Assembly (NCBI GenBank): GCA_045110315.1
Contig: JBGCFY010000006.1
Span: 9,634 to 73,633, forward strand
Source of the DNA: CALFBG01 sp045110315
Lineage (GTDB): Bacteria; Bacteroidota; Bacteroidia; Chitinophagales; Saprospiraceae
Length of the DNA stretch: 64,000 bases
Direction of reading: 5' to 3'
The notes beneath the pieces are model-generated. The model was not told the origin of the DNA. It ran no database searches and saw only the letters and a program-made list of their open reading frames with translations. This document shows, piece after piece, positions 7,765-16,754 of the stretch (within the stretch, counting starts at the first letter, position 1; each line of letters opens with the position of its first letter). The position numbers and the translations under genes are program-made.

Positions 7765-9327
7765 TTAGCTCAACTGGAATTCTGGTACGCCGAACATAGC
7801 ATAAAACATATTTTCCAACTTACTTTCTACAGCTTGCCGTTTCTCCTCATTGTTGGGATCTGCCAAAAATTCATTGTATTCTAAAGTCCATTCAAAATCA
7901 GGTAAACCAGGAATCAGTATTTCTTTGAAAAAAGCTTTTTGAGGCGCCGTCATTGTTCTTGGAAAGAGCAACAAACAAATTTCATCAATCATCAAGTTGA
8001 CATCTTCTGGTTCGTCGAGCGTTTCGATAAACGTTAAGAAATCAAAGCCTGGTAAAGTATCATCGACGTAAGGAATTAGATATTTAAAATTGACGAGCAT
8101 TCGCTTGCGCAAGGACAGACTCGCAGAGTTGATCCACTCTCGGTAATATCCCGGTGATTGGTGGTAAGCTCTCCAGCCCGCAACACTTGGAATGAAGAAA
8201 ACACCCATGCCTAATTCGTCTAATTCCCAGAACCAAGCTTGCCACATTCGGTATTGCTCCAAAATATTAGTAGACTGTTGAATTTCTAAACTATTATTAA
8301 TAGAATAAAAATAGTCAAAGGTATTCTTGATCATACATCCGCGAAGCGACTCGCTGAAGAAGTGCTCACTTTTGAGTAAAGCTTCCATGGCTGGCTTGAC
8401 CTGATAATCATTATCGATTAGAATTTGTGCCATAGGTTGAATCACTTCCGTTTCTACAGTATCGGTAATTTCGTAATTCACAAACCAGATGTATAATCTA
8501 CGACATAGGTGACGTGCTACTTCATCTTTTGTAAAAATGATATCAATCACCGTTTTGTATTCCTCCTCGCCTTGATTGGTAATCATTTGATTATCGAAAC
8601 GATGAGAAAGTTGCTTGTCGCTTGTATCGTGTCGATAGTCTTTATATTCCGATGGGACGTTATTTTCCCAATCCCAAACAACCCATCCCGTCAATGCTTT
8701 GGCAATCGCTGCAATATCTTGTTCTGTGTAATTAGTATAATCTCCGGGGCCTGCCAAAGGACCTTTTCCGATGGTGAAGAGTTCTAATAATTCTCGGGCG
8801 TAATTTTCATTGGGCTCATCCTTTGTATTTTGAGTACCGTTGAGGTAGACGAGCATTGTTTGGTCAACTGTGATGCGTTTGGTTAATTCTTTAAAATCTC
8901 CGAGTGAAAATTCTCTTATTAGCGTAAGATATCGCCAGTTCATATTGGGTCCACCCGCATCCGCAACTACAAAGTGATTATGCCAAAAGAGGCTCATTTT
9001 CTCCAAAATGGTTTGATCATTCTCCCGCATTTGTCGATTCCACCAAGCCCACAGGGTTTTAGCTCGACTAAAATAAATCCCAGTAATATTGCCATCAAGT
9101 GGTTTATCTACCCAAGTTTCCCCAATTCCTGCCGTTGGATCGTCAGAAAAGTCGTAATAGATTGGAGGATCGACGGGAGCGGTTGCTCCTAGCAACTTGG
9201 TGATAGTCGTTTCCATCCCATCATTGACCGCTTGTAGAATACGTGCTTTGGTAGGTCCGAAAATAGTTCGTCGTAATAAGTGAGCGGCTTGCTCAAATTT
9301 CCAAGGACCGGAGTAAGGTTGAAGCAT
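7765..9327 (-). CDS. DUF1800 family protein
   Basis: 520 residues, first gene of the DUF1800/DUF1501 pair. Family hallmarks are A-A-H-L-L-R-R-T-I-F-G-P near the N-terminus, F-W-H-N-H-F-V (about 114-120), N-E-N-Y-A-R-E-L-L-E-L-F-T-I-G (about 172-186), A-L-T-G-W, and G-W-R-A-Y near residue 390. There is no classical signal peptide at the chosen start. DUF1800 and DUF1501 genes travel together across Bacteroidota and Planctomycetota, and the two products are thought to act together, but no reaction is established. The length is normal. Confidence 0.9.
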   Translation of the reverse strand: MLQPYSGPWKFEQAAHLLRRTIFGPTKARILQAVNDGMETTITKLLGATAPVDPPIYYDFSDDPTAGIGETWVDKPLDGNITGIYFSRAKTLWAWWNRQMRENDQTILEKMSLFWHNHFVVADAGGPNMNWRYLTLIREFSLGDFKELTKRITVDQTMLVYLNGTQNTKDEPNENYARELLELFTIGKGPLAGPGDYTNYTEQDIAAIAKALTGWVVWDWENNVPSEYKDYRHDTSDKQLSHRFDNQMITNQGEEEYKTVIDIIFTKDEVARHLCRRLYIWFVNYEITDTVETEVIQPMAQILIDNDYQVKPAMEALLKSEHFFSESLRGCMIKNTFDYFYSINNSLEIQQSTNILEQYRMWQAWFWELDELGMGVFFIPSVAGWRAYHQSPGYYREWINSASLSLRKRMLVNFKYLIPYVDDTLPGFDFLTFIETLDEPEDVNLMIDEICLLLFPRTMTAPQKAFFKEILIPGLPDFEWTLEYNEFLADPNNEEKRQAVESKLENMFYAMFGVPEFQLS

Positions 9328-9746
9328 AAAGAATAAAGGTTGAATGAAGTTTTAAATCGTACAAAAATGATGCTATGATTACCCTGAGGATAAGCACTTG
9401 CTTTTTTATACGTTGGCAACGACTAATTTATTTGATAACTTGCGAAATAATAACTACAAGTTTTTCTAAAACAATTCCCTACCGAGGAATCTAAGTGATT
9501 ACTTAAGAAGAAATAAGCGAATCACAACATGTTTAAAGGGAATGAAAAAGGATATTACGCTAGTCGATTCATAAGCGCTTCACTAATATATTAAAGAAAG
9601 CTTTCAAATACAATTTTATTGTCGATTAAAAGCGAGGAAATGGATGAATCCTTCCTTAAAGTTGTTTCCAATTACTAAAAAAGCCCCGCTAGTGAGATTC
9701 AGCGAGGCTTTTCTTCCCTTACCTAAGGGTTTTGGTTAGCAAATCA
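9328..9746. other. Spacer between the DUF1800 and M57 genes
   Basis: 419 bases with no supported gene. It must hold the promoter of the DUF1800 operon at its left end and the terminator of the M57 gene (9679-9712) at its right end. An ATTACTTAAGAAG sequence near 9500 resembles short motifs found in other spacers. Confidence 0.5.
9679..9712 (-). terminator. Intrinsic terminator after the M57 protease gene
   Basis: AAAAGCCCCGCT (9679-9690) pairs with AGCGAGGCTTTT (9701-9712) with one mismatch. On the minus strand a T-run follows. It lies 35 bases after the protease stop codon. Confidence 0.75.
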
Positions 9747-10544
9747 TTAGTAAATAATACTCAACGCTACTTTGTCCCCATTACTCAACTCTCCATTCGT
9801 ACTTAAGGAAGTAGTCGTATTATAAATAGAACTAGCATCCGTGACTGGCGTCCCAAAAATGTAAGTACCAGCCGTGCCATCCGTGTGTGCCATGCCGATA
9901 CAATGCCCTATTTCATGCGTCATGAATCCTTCAATGACGTTCGTAGAAAAGGCGTCTGTACCAGCGTTGATACGCACCCATTTGTAAGGATTACCACCGC
10001 TAGGTAGTCCAGAAGAAGCACCTGCACCAGCGTTTGCTATTTTGTAAACAACAATGTCCGCTGCCGAAAAATTGGTTCCGAAGGATAAAGAAAAGTTCAA
10101 GCCCATATTGGTAACTGCGTTGTAATTGTTTACAGCCCACGACAATCCTGTTCGCATTTTACTCGTTAAGGCAAAACTGCCGCCAGTGTATCCAAGTACA
10201 TTCAACGTCGCAGGTGCGGTCACTAAGCTTGAATAACTGCGTTGCTCAAGATTCGGGTGTCCAACAACATCGTGCGCTAGGAATTCCTCAATTTGTGCAA
10301 CGGGGATCGCCAAGTCTCCTTCGAGTAAATAGCTTTTTTGTGTGGTACCATCCGGCAGCGGCACCTCTGAAATTTTAAGCTGATCAACGTTAAAATGCAT
10401 GGCTTGAAGTTGTGCAATGTGTGCCGCAGGAATCTGTTCAGCGACGGGCGCTGGTGCAACTTCCTCTTTGTTGCAAGCTGTAAGTATTAATAGTAGTAAG
10501 GCTACTGGTAACACAAGCTGGGTCATTAATTTTAAATTTTTCAT
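9747..10544 (-). CDS. M57 family 'HEIGH' metalloprotease lipoprotein
   Basis: 265 residues. A lipoprotein signal ends in L-T-A-C with Cys24 as the acylation site. A pro-like region follows, then a zinc-protease core with H-E-I-G-H-C-I-G-M-A-H (210-220), the HExxHxxxxxH zinc motif of the M57 dual-action HEIGH peptidases. Upstream of it are the family's V-L-G-Y-T-G-G-S-F and W-A-V-N-N-Y-N segments. It should sit on the cell surface or in the periplasm and cleave proteins. No T9SS sorting domain is present, so it is probably exported by the lipoprotein route. The gene stands alone with its own terminator. Confidence 0.88.
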   Translation of the reverse strand: MKNLKLMTQLVLPVALLLLILTACNKEEVAPAPVAEQIPAAHIAQLQAMHFNVDQLKISEVPLPDGTTQKSYLLEGDLAIPVAQIEEFLAHDVVGHPNLEQRSYSSLVTAPATLNVLGYTGGSFALTSKMRTGLSWAVNNYNAVTNMGLNFSLSFGTNFSAADIVVYKIANAGAGASSGLPSGGNPYKWVRINAGTDAFSTNVIEGFMTHEIGHCIGMAHTDGTAGTYIFGTPVTDASSIYNTTTSLSTNGELSNGDKVALSIIY

Positions 10545-11034
10545 AAAGGTATAGGTTTAAAAATTAGAAAATATTAGGAGTGATGACCCTGAGTACAATA
10601 CTTGGTGCTGTAAGTTTTTATGACTTTGAGAATACCACAAGTATTAATCGGCCGTTCCGTAGGAGTTGGAACGACGGTGAAGATCGCTGACCATCGAGCA
10701 TCGAACCATCGAATCCAAGATCGTAACAGCAGACATTACCACAGGGAATAGAGCGGAATGAAATTAGTTTGTTAAGCACTTCACGAGTAAGTACTTAAAT
10801 TAAAAAGGATAGTCTAAAATTAATAAGGATATATAGGCATGAAAACCACAGGCTGATTTTCGATAAGTAATTTTATAGTTGTAAAAAATCTACAACCAAA
10901 TACTGAATAACAATTTACAGTTAATCTGCAGAAGTCCAAAATTTACGATCGCTTTTTTCACAAAAGTGATTGAGTTGACGCATTAATCCTTCGAAATCTT
11001 CTAAAATTATTCAAATTATGAATTTTCTCAATGG
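10545..11034. other. Spacer between the M57 and histidine kinase genes
   Basis: 490 bases, no gene supported. One part (about 10640-10760) looks less AT-rich than its surroundings and has a small hairpin (CGTTCC/GGAACG, 10653-10673) and several ATCGA words. A GTAAGTACTTAAA motif lies near 10790. I see no tRNA or known RNA fold. Confidence 0.45.
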
Positions 11035-13128
11035 TTATGCGACTACGTTTGCAGTGTCCACTATTTCTTCTTTAGCTTGGACTTTAATTTTCAAAGGAAT
11101 CTCAATTGTGAACTTACACCCTTCGCCAGGTTTACTTTTCAATGTAATATTTCCACCTAGGTTTTCTACAATTTTTTTAACAATAGATAAACCTAAACCG
11201 GAACCTTCGTAAGCGGAACGATTATGTAAGCGTTTAAACATCAAGAAGATTTGATCTTGGTATTTTTCTTCGATTCCAATTCCATTGTCGCCGATAATAA
11301 ACTGATGAAAATCGTTGTTGCTTTGGTAACGAACCGTAACACGCGGAACTTCTGACTCATTGTATTTTACACCATTTTCGATTAAATTTTTCATAAGTTG
11401 AAAAATTTGAGTCCTATTGGCTTCGATGACTGGCAAGTTCTCTACTTCCAAAATAGCATTTCTCGCATTGAGTTGATCGGCAAGATTTAATCGAATTTGT
11501 TTTAACAATAAATTTAAATCTACTTGTTCCAACGAATAATTTTTCTTCATTCGAGAATATTCCAAAACGTCTTCGATCAAGTTGTACATTTGCCTAGAAT
11601 TTGATTCTACGATGGATAGATATTCTCCCAGAGAACCATTCTCGTATTGTTTGACTTCTCGATCAATCAGTTTGGTAAACCCTGAGATATTTCTTAATGG
11701 CTCCTTCAAATCGTGGGAGGCAATAAAGGCAAATCGCTCTAATTCTTCGTTAGAAACTTTTAATTGTTCATTAGATTTTTCTAGCGCTTGGGTACGTTCT
11801 TTTACTTCTTTTTCGAGTATAGTATTATAACTTTGGTGATGTTTAAAGTTTTTCCACAAGACAATTGCTAGTATTGTCATTAATAATAAAATAAAAACAG
11901 TAGCGTAATTAAGAATATTACCTTTTTGAATAATCGCCTCTTTTTTAGCTTTTTCTTCCCGTAATAATTTATTTTCTGCGAGTCGATTGGCGAGTTGATA
12001 CTTATTTTCCAACTCCAATACTTTCTCGCTTTTCTTAATCGTATAAACACTATCCGTCATCACTTGATATTGCTTCTGGTATTTATAGGCAGATTCAATA
12101 TCGTATAAGGCTTCGTAACTTTTGGCGATCAGTTTTAAAAAGCCTACTTGGTATTCTACCAAATCCATTTTCACGCCGAGGTCCAATCCTTTCTTAGCAA
12201 AACGTAAAGCTTGTTCATTTTCTTTTTTAGCCAAAGAGATGTCTCCGACTGTGTAGTAAGCATTCAACAAAAAGTCTTGTGAACCGAGCGTTTCGTAGAT
12301 TAGAATCGCTTCAAAGGCTTGCTTTTCTGCAATTTCGAGTTGTTTATTATCTTGAAAAAGCATTGCTTGCGCCAGCAAGGCTTCTCCTTCGATGAGCTTA
12401 TCTCCTGTTTGTTGTGCGATTTTTTTAGCTTTGGTAAAACAGGTCATTGCTTTGTCGTAAGCCTTTTTATCTAATTCTAAATAGCCCATATCTAAATAGG
12501 AGCCACTTAGAACCATGTTATCATTTGATTGCTGTGCGAGTTCAATTGATCGCAATAAATACTCCTCCGACGCTTTGAGATTACCTTCTATGCGGTGAGC
12601 TACACTCATGTTTCCCAGCGAAAAAACCATTCCTAGAGTATCCTGAATTTGTACCGAGGCTTCTAGCGCTTCTTGATAATATTCCATTGCCTTGTGGCGA
12701 TCAGAAAGATAATCATAAGAAAGACCTAAATCGTTCGCCGCTGAACCAACAATAGTGAGATCATTAATCGACTTTCCGATGGCTAGAGAAGCTAAGTTTT
12801 TCTCAATGGCTAAATCCTGCCGACCGGCACTAGCATCATGCATCGCCAGTAAATTCAAGCTGCGACCTTCTCCTTTTAAATAATCTAGTTCAAGGGATTT
12901 GGTCAAAGCCAATTGTGCATAAACAGAACATTGCTTGATATCCGACCGATGATATTCCCAGCTAATTTCATTCAATAGCTTAATCTCAGTCGTGTCTTCC
13001 TGAGCAGCAGATAATAGCAGCGCAAGACTATCTATTTTTACATTTTGAGCAGTCGTAAATCCAATACTGAACAAAAAAATAAAAATCACTAAGAGGCATC
13101 TATTGTTTAATCGTAAACCTGTTTTCAT
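11035..13128 (-). CDS. TPR-containing sensor histidine kinase
   Basis: 697 residues. A signal peptide (1-27) leads to a periplasmic array of about seven TPR-like helical pairs (about 30-370). A coiled region, one transmembrane segment (about 405-425) and a second coiled coil follow. The HisKA domain has F-I-A-S-H-D-L-K-E-P-L-R-N with the phospho-accepting His near 470. The ATPase domain shows the N box (N-L-I-E-N-G-V-K-Y-N), G1 (G-D-N-G-I-G-I-E) and G2 (G-S-G-L-G-L-S-I-V). No receiver domain or response-regulator gene is adjacent, so its partner is elsewhere. Such TPR kinases are common in Bacteroidota; the signal is unknown. Confidence 0.92.
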   Translation of the reverse strand: MKTGLRLNNRCLLVIFIFLFSIGFTTAQNVKIDSLALLLSAAQEDTTEIKLLNEISWEYHRSDIKQCSVYAQLALTKSLELDYLKGEGRSLNLLAMHDASAGRQDLAIEKNLASLAIGKSINDLTIVGSAANDLGLSYDYLSDRHKAMEYYQEALEASVQIQDTLGMVFSLGNMSVAHRIEGNLKASEEYLLRSIELAQQSNDNMVLSGSYLDMGYLELDKKAYDKAMTCFTKAKKIAQQTGDKLIEGEALLAQAMLFQDNKQLEIAEKQAFEAILIYETLGSQDFLLNAYYTVGDISLAKKENEQALRFAKKGLDLGVKMDLVEYQVGFLKLIAKSYEALYDIESAYKYQKQYQVMTDSVYTIKKSEKVLELENKYQLANRLAENKLLREEKAKKEAIIQKGNILNYATVFILLLMTILAIVLWKNFKHHQSYNTILEKEVKERTQALEKSNEQLKVSNEELERFAFIASHDLKEPLRNISGFTKLIDREVKQYENGSLGEYLSIVESNSRQMYNLIEDVLEYSRMKKNYSLEQVDLNLLLKQIRLNLADQLNARNAILEVENLPVIEANRTQIFQLMKNLIENGVKYNESEVPRVTVRYQSNNDFHQFIIGDNGIGIEEKYQDQIFLMFKRLHNRSAYEGSGLGLSIVKKIVENLGGNITLKSKPGEGCKFTIEIPLKIKVQAKEEIVDTANVVA

Positions 13129-13310
13129 TACCTCCTATACGAAGAAATAAAGGTGCAGGTTACAGTAATAAAATAATTTAAAAACATATATTTTTATTAA
13201 ATGTTTTAATTGTTCTATTTATTCTATAAGTGGAGATTTTGCTTGAGGAGAAATAAAAACAGCGTGTTTTTCAAGGAATTTGGGTAGAAAAGCTGTGAGA
13301 TTGGCTAATG

Positions 13311-14294
13311 CTAGAGGTGTTTTTCGTTTGCAATTACATTTTCTACGGTCCAACTAATCCTTTTTTCTGCTGCATGGAGGCGTTGTGAGCAATTATTTTT
13401 TTGGCAAAGTTTACAAGAAAAGTGCTCACAAGGATCAACGTGGATGAATAATTCTACGGGACGCTCACAAATATTTTCAACCAGTTCTTCAAATTGTTTG
13501 ACTTCATCGTGAGACGATCGAGTATCAAAATACCAGGGCAAGGTGAGGTGACAATCAATATGTAAATCTGTGCCATATTGAATCAGCCTAAAATTGTGCA
13601 TATCAACCCAGTTTTCTTGTCGCTGCTGCTCAATTTTCGCTATGATTTCTTGTACCAATTTGGGGTCAGTTTCATCCATTACGCCTGCGATAGCCTTACG
13701 AATCAAACGATACCCCGTTAGCAGAATGATGACTCCGAAGGCAATCGCCATCAAATTATCAATCCAATCCAATTGGCTAAAATAGATCAAACCCAAGCCC
13801 AAAACCATCGCAAAGGAAGAATAAGCATCCGATTTCAGGTGCTCACTATTTGCCAGCATAGAAAGCGAGTTTTCTTTTTGCCCTTGTCTAAACAAAAAAT
13901 GACCTAAAATATAGTTAATCAGCCCCGTCAAAAAAATCAGCCCAATTCCAAAATCAAGTTTTTCTAGAGCGACAGGATAATAATAATTATAAATCGCTTT
14001 TCCGATAATGCTAATACCTGCAAAAAGAATGAGACCTCCCTCAATACCCGCAGAAAGAAATTCGATTTTCCCGTGACCGTTCGGATGATTACGGTCTTTT
14101 GGACGTTGCGCATAGAGATAGCTAAAAAGTACCAGTCCGCCAGCAATTACATTGACAATACTCTCCAACGCATCCGTCATGATGGTATTAGAATGGGTAA
14201 GTGCCCAAGCCCAAAACTTGAGGACCAATAAAGCAATGCTAACAATCAGGGAGACAATTAACAGGTTTCTACCACGAGGGTTAGAATATTCCAT
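13311..14294 (-). CDS. Cation diffusion facilitator (CDF) metal exporter
   Basis: 327 residues with about six transmembrane segments in the first 215. The family metal-site motifs appear as H-S-N-T-I-M-T-D-A-L-E-S (TM2) and H-L-K-S-D-A-Y-S-S (TM5), followed by a cytoplasmic ferredoxin-like C-terminal domain. The protein exports divalent cations such as Zn, Fe or Mn in exchange for protons; the ion cannot be read from sequence. Unusually, the tail has a short histidine/cysteine cluster (C-E-H-F-S-C-K-L-C-Q-K-N-N-C) that could bind metal. The DUF983 gene lies 134 bases upstream in the same orientation. Confidence 0.9.
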   Translation of the reverse strand: MEYSNPRGRNLLIVSLIVSIALLVLKFWAWALTHSNTIMTDALESIVNVIAGGLVLFSYLYAQRPKDRNHPNGHGKIEFLSAGIEGGLILFAGISIIGKAIYNYYYPVALEKLDFGIGLIFLTGLINYILGHFLFRQGQKENSLSMLANSEHLKSDAYSSFAMVLGLGLIYFSQLDWIDNLMAIAFGVIILLTGYRLIRKAIAGVMDETDPKLVQEIIAKIEQQRQENWVDMHNFRLIQYGTDLHIDCHLTLPWYFDTRSSHDEVKQFEELVENICERPVELFIHVDPCEHFSCKLCQKNNCSQRLHAAEKRISWTVENVIANEKHL

Positions 14295-14428
14295 GAGGTT
14301 GCGTTAACGGAGAAGCGGATTTAAATAAGTGCTTAAACAAAAGAAAGACTTTCCTACTAATAAAACGAATACTTTGCCAAAAGTTTGATGCACCAAAACC
14401 AATCCCCCTGTTTGCCGCAGTGACTAGT

Positions 14429-14815
14429 TTAGCGTTGTGCTGCTTTCGGATCGTAGCCAACGTTAATATTGATCCATACCGAACGGGACGTTCTAAATAA
14501 CCAAACCAACATGAGCAAACTAACAATAATCAAAGTAATAAAAGAAGCAGCAATGCTCCATTTGAGCACCCAATGTAAGATACCAACAAATCCAATGCAG
14601 AACCACCCCATGAAAATATAAGAGATAAACATAGCACCATAATAAAAACCAGGTTCTGGCTCAAAATTTTGATTACAAACCGCACAAGACTTTGGCATTT
14701 CAAAGGGCTTATTGAATTCAAATGTTCCCGTTTCAAAAAGATCACCTTCGTGGCAACGCGGACATTTCAGTCCGAAAGTGCTATAAATTTTACTGCCTTT
14801 TTTGAAAATTCCCAT
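14429..14815 (-). CDS. DUF983 family membrane protein
   Basis: 128 residues. An N-terminal zinc-ribbon-like part has C-P-R-C-H (about 18-22) and C-A-V-C-N (about 44-48), the two CxxC pairs of DUF983. It is followed by P-G-F-Y-Y-G-A-M and two transmembrane segments (about 62-83 and 90-112). The function is unknown; the family is widespread in Bacteroidota and Alphaproteobacteria. The length is typical and the ATG at 14815 is the natural start. Confidence 0.9.
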   Translation of the reverse strand: MGIFKKGSKIYSTFGLKCPRCHEGDLFETGTFEFNKPFEMPKSCAVCNQNFEPEPGFYYGAMFISYIFMGWFCIGFVGILHWVLKWSIAASFITLIIVSLLMLVWLFRTSRSVWININVGYDPKAAQR

Positions 14816-14885
14816 ACGTTAATTTAATACGTAACTCGGCAATGTTAAAACTTGAACAATCACCTCATTACTTTAATGAATAAAT

Positions 14886-14930
14886 AAGTAGTTAAGTACC
14901 AATATTGCTTAATTCAATAACTTGGCTCTT
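14886..14930. repeat. Imperfect palindromic intergenic element
   Basis: Begins AAGTAGTTAAGTACC and ends CTTGGCTCTT, with AT-rich arms between. It resembles the elements at 15312, 29820 and 46106, all in spacers, though it is the most divergent of the four. Confidence 0.35.
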
Positions 14931-15311
14931 AAAAAATAACCCGGTTGACATGTAGAAAGCAGCGAATTTAGTGGCAAACTTCAGCATTCTTAGAGGTATA
15001 GCACCCAAAAAAACACCACCGAAGTCCAAAAAATCTTGTCTTCTACTTAAGGCTGAGTATTCACTTTCTTATTCCAAGACAAAGGTACAATATTACTATT
15101 TGCCATGCTGATTTTTATTCCCTTCTTGGCTATTTGGAGCTGATTTAAATAATTTGTCCTTTTACGAAGCTTTTACCGCCGAGCAAAGCAACAACAAAAG
15201 CCAGATTGTGCACACCTTTTTTACAAAAAACCTAGGATTTGTTGCAAAACAAAATAGTTTATGCTCAAGTAGTTTTACTTTCCTAAAAAAATGGCTAACT
15301 TAAAGGGACAT

Positions 15312-15359
15312 AAGTAGCAAGGCAAATTAATACACTTATTAACTTGTGTCTTAGTACTT
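15312..15359. repeat. Intergenic element beginning AAGTAGCAAGGCAA
   Basis: The left arm AAGTAGCAAGGCAA (15312-15325) is identical to the left arm at 29820-29833. The right arm TGTCTTAGTACTT (15347-15359) resembles the right arms of the elements at 29841 and 46141. It lies just upstream of the lipoprotein gene at 15389. Confidence 0.5.
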
Positions 15360-15388
15360 GATCACTTGTATAAATTAAATTTTAAATT

Positions 15389-16015
15389 ATGAAATCTTAC
15401 AAATATCTACTACTTAGCTTAGCATTCCTTTTTTCAGTTACTGCTTGTCAAAAAGAAGAAGCGGTCAGCCCCGCAACTAAAATTAGTCCTATTAGTGCTG
15501 CTCAATATTTAGCACAACATTTTACTTGTCCTATTCTTTTTCACTTTGCCGAGCTCAATGAGGAGACACAAGAACATCAAGGTTGGTTTATTGATCGTTG
15601 GGGCGCCGTCAAAAGCTATACAACAAGTCTGCAAGATCCAAAAGCCATTCCCGAAGAGCAACAATGTGGCGTTCATTTACTCGATAACCTCTATGCGTTA
15701 GCAGACCAAAGTCATGGACAAGTTGATTTAGCAACATTGGTAGAAAAGTTTAAACTTATTCGTAAAATACAACTTAGCCTGTTATCTTCTATCCAACTGG
15801 AAAACAAGACTACCCAATCGACGTTCTACGCATTCAATCCAGAGAAAAACTACAACGGTGATACGCACTGCTATGATCAAAATGGCGATTTGGTAGATGT
15901 TTTCAATCGCATTCTTTTACAAGCAAATGGAAAAGAAAACCAAACTAACCATAGCGCGGCTGCCCAAGAAATTTTAAGTTGGTTGCAAAGCATTCAAGAA
16001 GATAACCAACTGTAA
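15389..16015 (+). CDS. Lipoprotein of unknown function
   Basis: 208 residues. A signal peptide ends in V-T-A-C (Cys20), followed by Q-K-E-E, so it is a lipoprotein. The rest is soluble and mixed in charge, with four further cysteines (H-F-T-C-P, Q-Q-C-G, T-H-C-Y-D among them). I do not recognise a domain. The next gene, also a small secreted unknown, begins 36 bases downstream, and the two are probably co-transcribed. The start fits the signal peptide exactly. Confidence 0.75.
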   Translation: MKSYKYLLLSLAFLFSVTACQKEEAVSPATKISPISAAQYLAQHFTCPILFHFAELNEETQEHQGWFIDRWGAVKSYTTSLQDPKAIPEEQQCGVHLLDNLYALADQSHGQVDLATLVEKFKLIRKIQLSLLSSIQLENKTTQSTFYAFNPEKNYNGDTHCYDQNGDLVDVFNRILLQANGKENQTNHSAAAQEILSWLQSIQEDNQL

Positions 16016-16051
16016 AACAACTTCAACTTTAGCCTTCATTTTAAATAAAAT

Positions 16052-16609
16052 ATGTGGAAGAAAAAATTGCTCGTGATATTTTTCGGCATTAGTATGCAAT
16101 GTTCCTCGGCGCAGTCCTTAGCCCTTACTCAATTCCAAGCAGTACTCCAAGCCGCTCAGTTGGATTATGTAGCACCACTTGAAAATGCGTACCGTCCCAT
16201 TGCCGTCGAGCCTAACGAATTTCATTCTTACGAGTATGCCATTCAGTCAAAATCTAGGGACATCGAAATTCGATATTCGATCAAAACATTTGCAACAATA
16301 GCTGCTCCTAAGAATGAACTTCCGCACCTGAAATGCTTAGCCATCGCCAATACCCTCGCCGACAATAAAGTCGATCAAGCCATTGCCGTACACGGTATTC
16401 CCAAAAGAGAATTGATGGAAAAATACAATGCCGATTGGGGAGCTATCGTCTACTTTCAACCCAAAATACAATTCTCCGATAAAACACATTGCAAAATGTT
16501 GACGCTCTTCGCAGATGGAAAAGCAGACGTTTACATTTTCTTTTTATTTGACGAACCGTCGGACGAACTAAAACACCAAATGTATACGCTTCGCTTTGCC
16601 TCGGATTGA
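16052..16609 (+). CDS. Secreted protein of unknown function
   Basis: 185 residues with a signal peptide (about 1-20, ending S-S-A-Q). The mature part contains an E-I-R-Y-S-I-K stretch, L-K-C-L-A-I-A-N-T-L-A-D-N, Y-N-A-D-W-G-A-I-V-Y-F and K-T-H-C-K-M-L-T-L-F-A-D-G-K-A, which suggests a small alpha/beta fold with two cysteines that could bond. No family recognised. It is paired with the lipoprotein gene just upstream; both may belong to one envelope-associated unit. Confidence 0.72.
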   Translation: MWKKKLLVIFFGISMQCSSAQSLALTQFQAVLQAAQLDYVAPLENAYRPIAVEPNEFHSYEYAIQSKSRDIEIRYSIKTFATIAAPKNELPHLKCLAIANTLADNKVDQAIAVHGIPKRELMEKYNADWGAIVYFQPKIQFSDKTHCKMLTLFADGKADVYIFFLFDEPSDELKHQMYTLRFASD

Positions 16610-16754
16610 ATTTTTCAAAAAAATCTATCCAAGTATGGCACGTAAATCCACCAATTAAAAGGATGCTTAAAACCTATCTAGCAATACGATTGTGACACCA
16701 TCACGGCGCTACGATAAGTAATAACAACCATAAGAAATAGTTTAAATCTTTTTT

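Larger units (their letters stand above)
14816..15388. other. Divergent spacer between DUF983 and a lipoprotein gene
   Basis: 573 bases without a gene. It holds two imperfect palindromic elements (14886-14930 and 15312-15359) and a minus-strand TACCTTTG (15080-15087) that could serve the DUF983 operon with a long leader. The rightward promoter for the lipoprotein gene was not identified. Confidence 0.5.

Noticed and set aside
10640..10760. A degraded tRNA or small RNA gene in a seemingly GC-richer patch
   Set aside because: No cloverleaf, no GTTC-type T-loop and no terminator; only a short hairpin was found.
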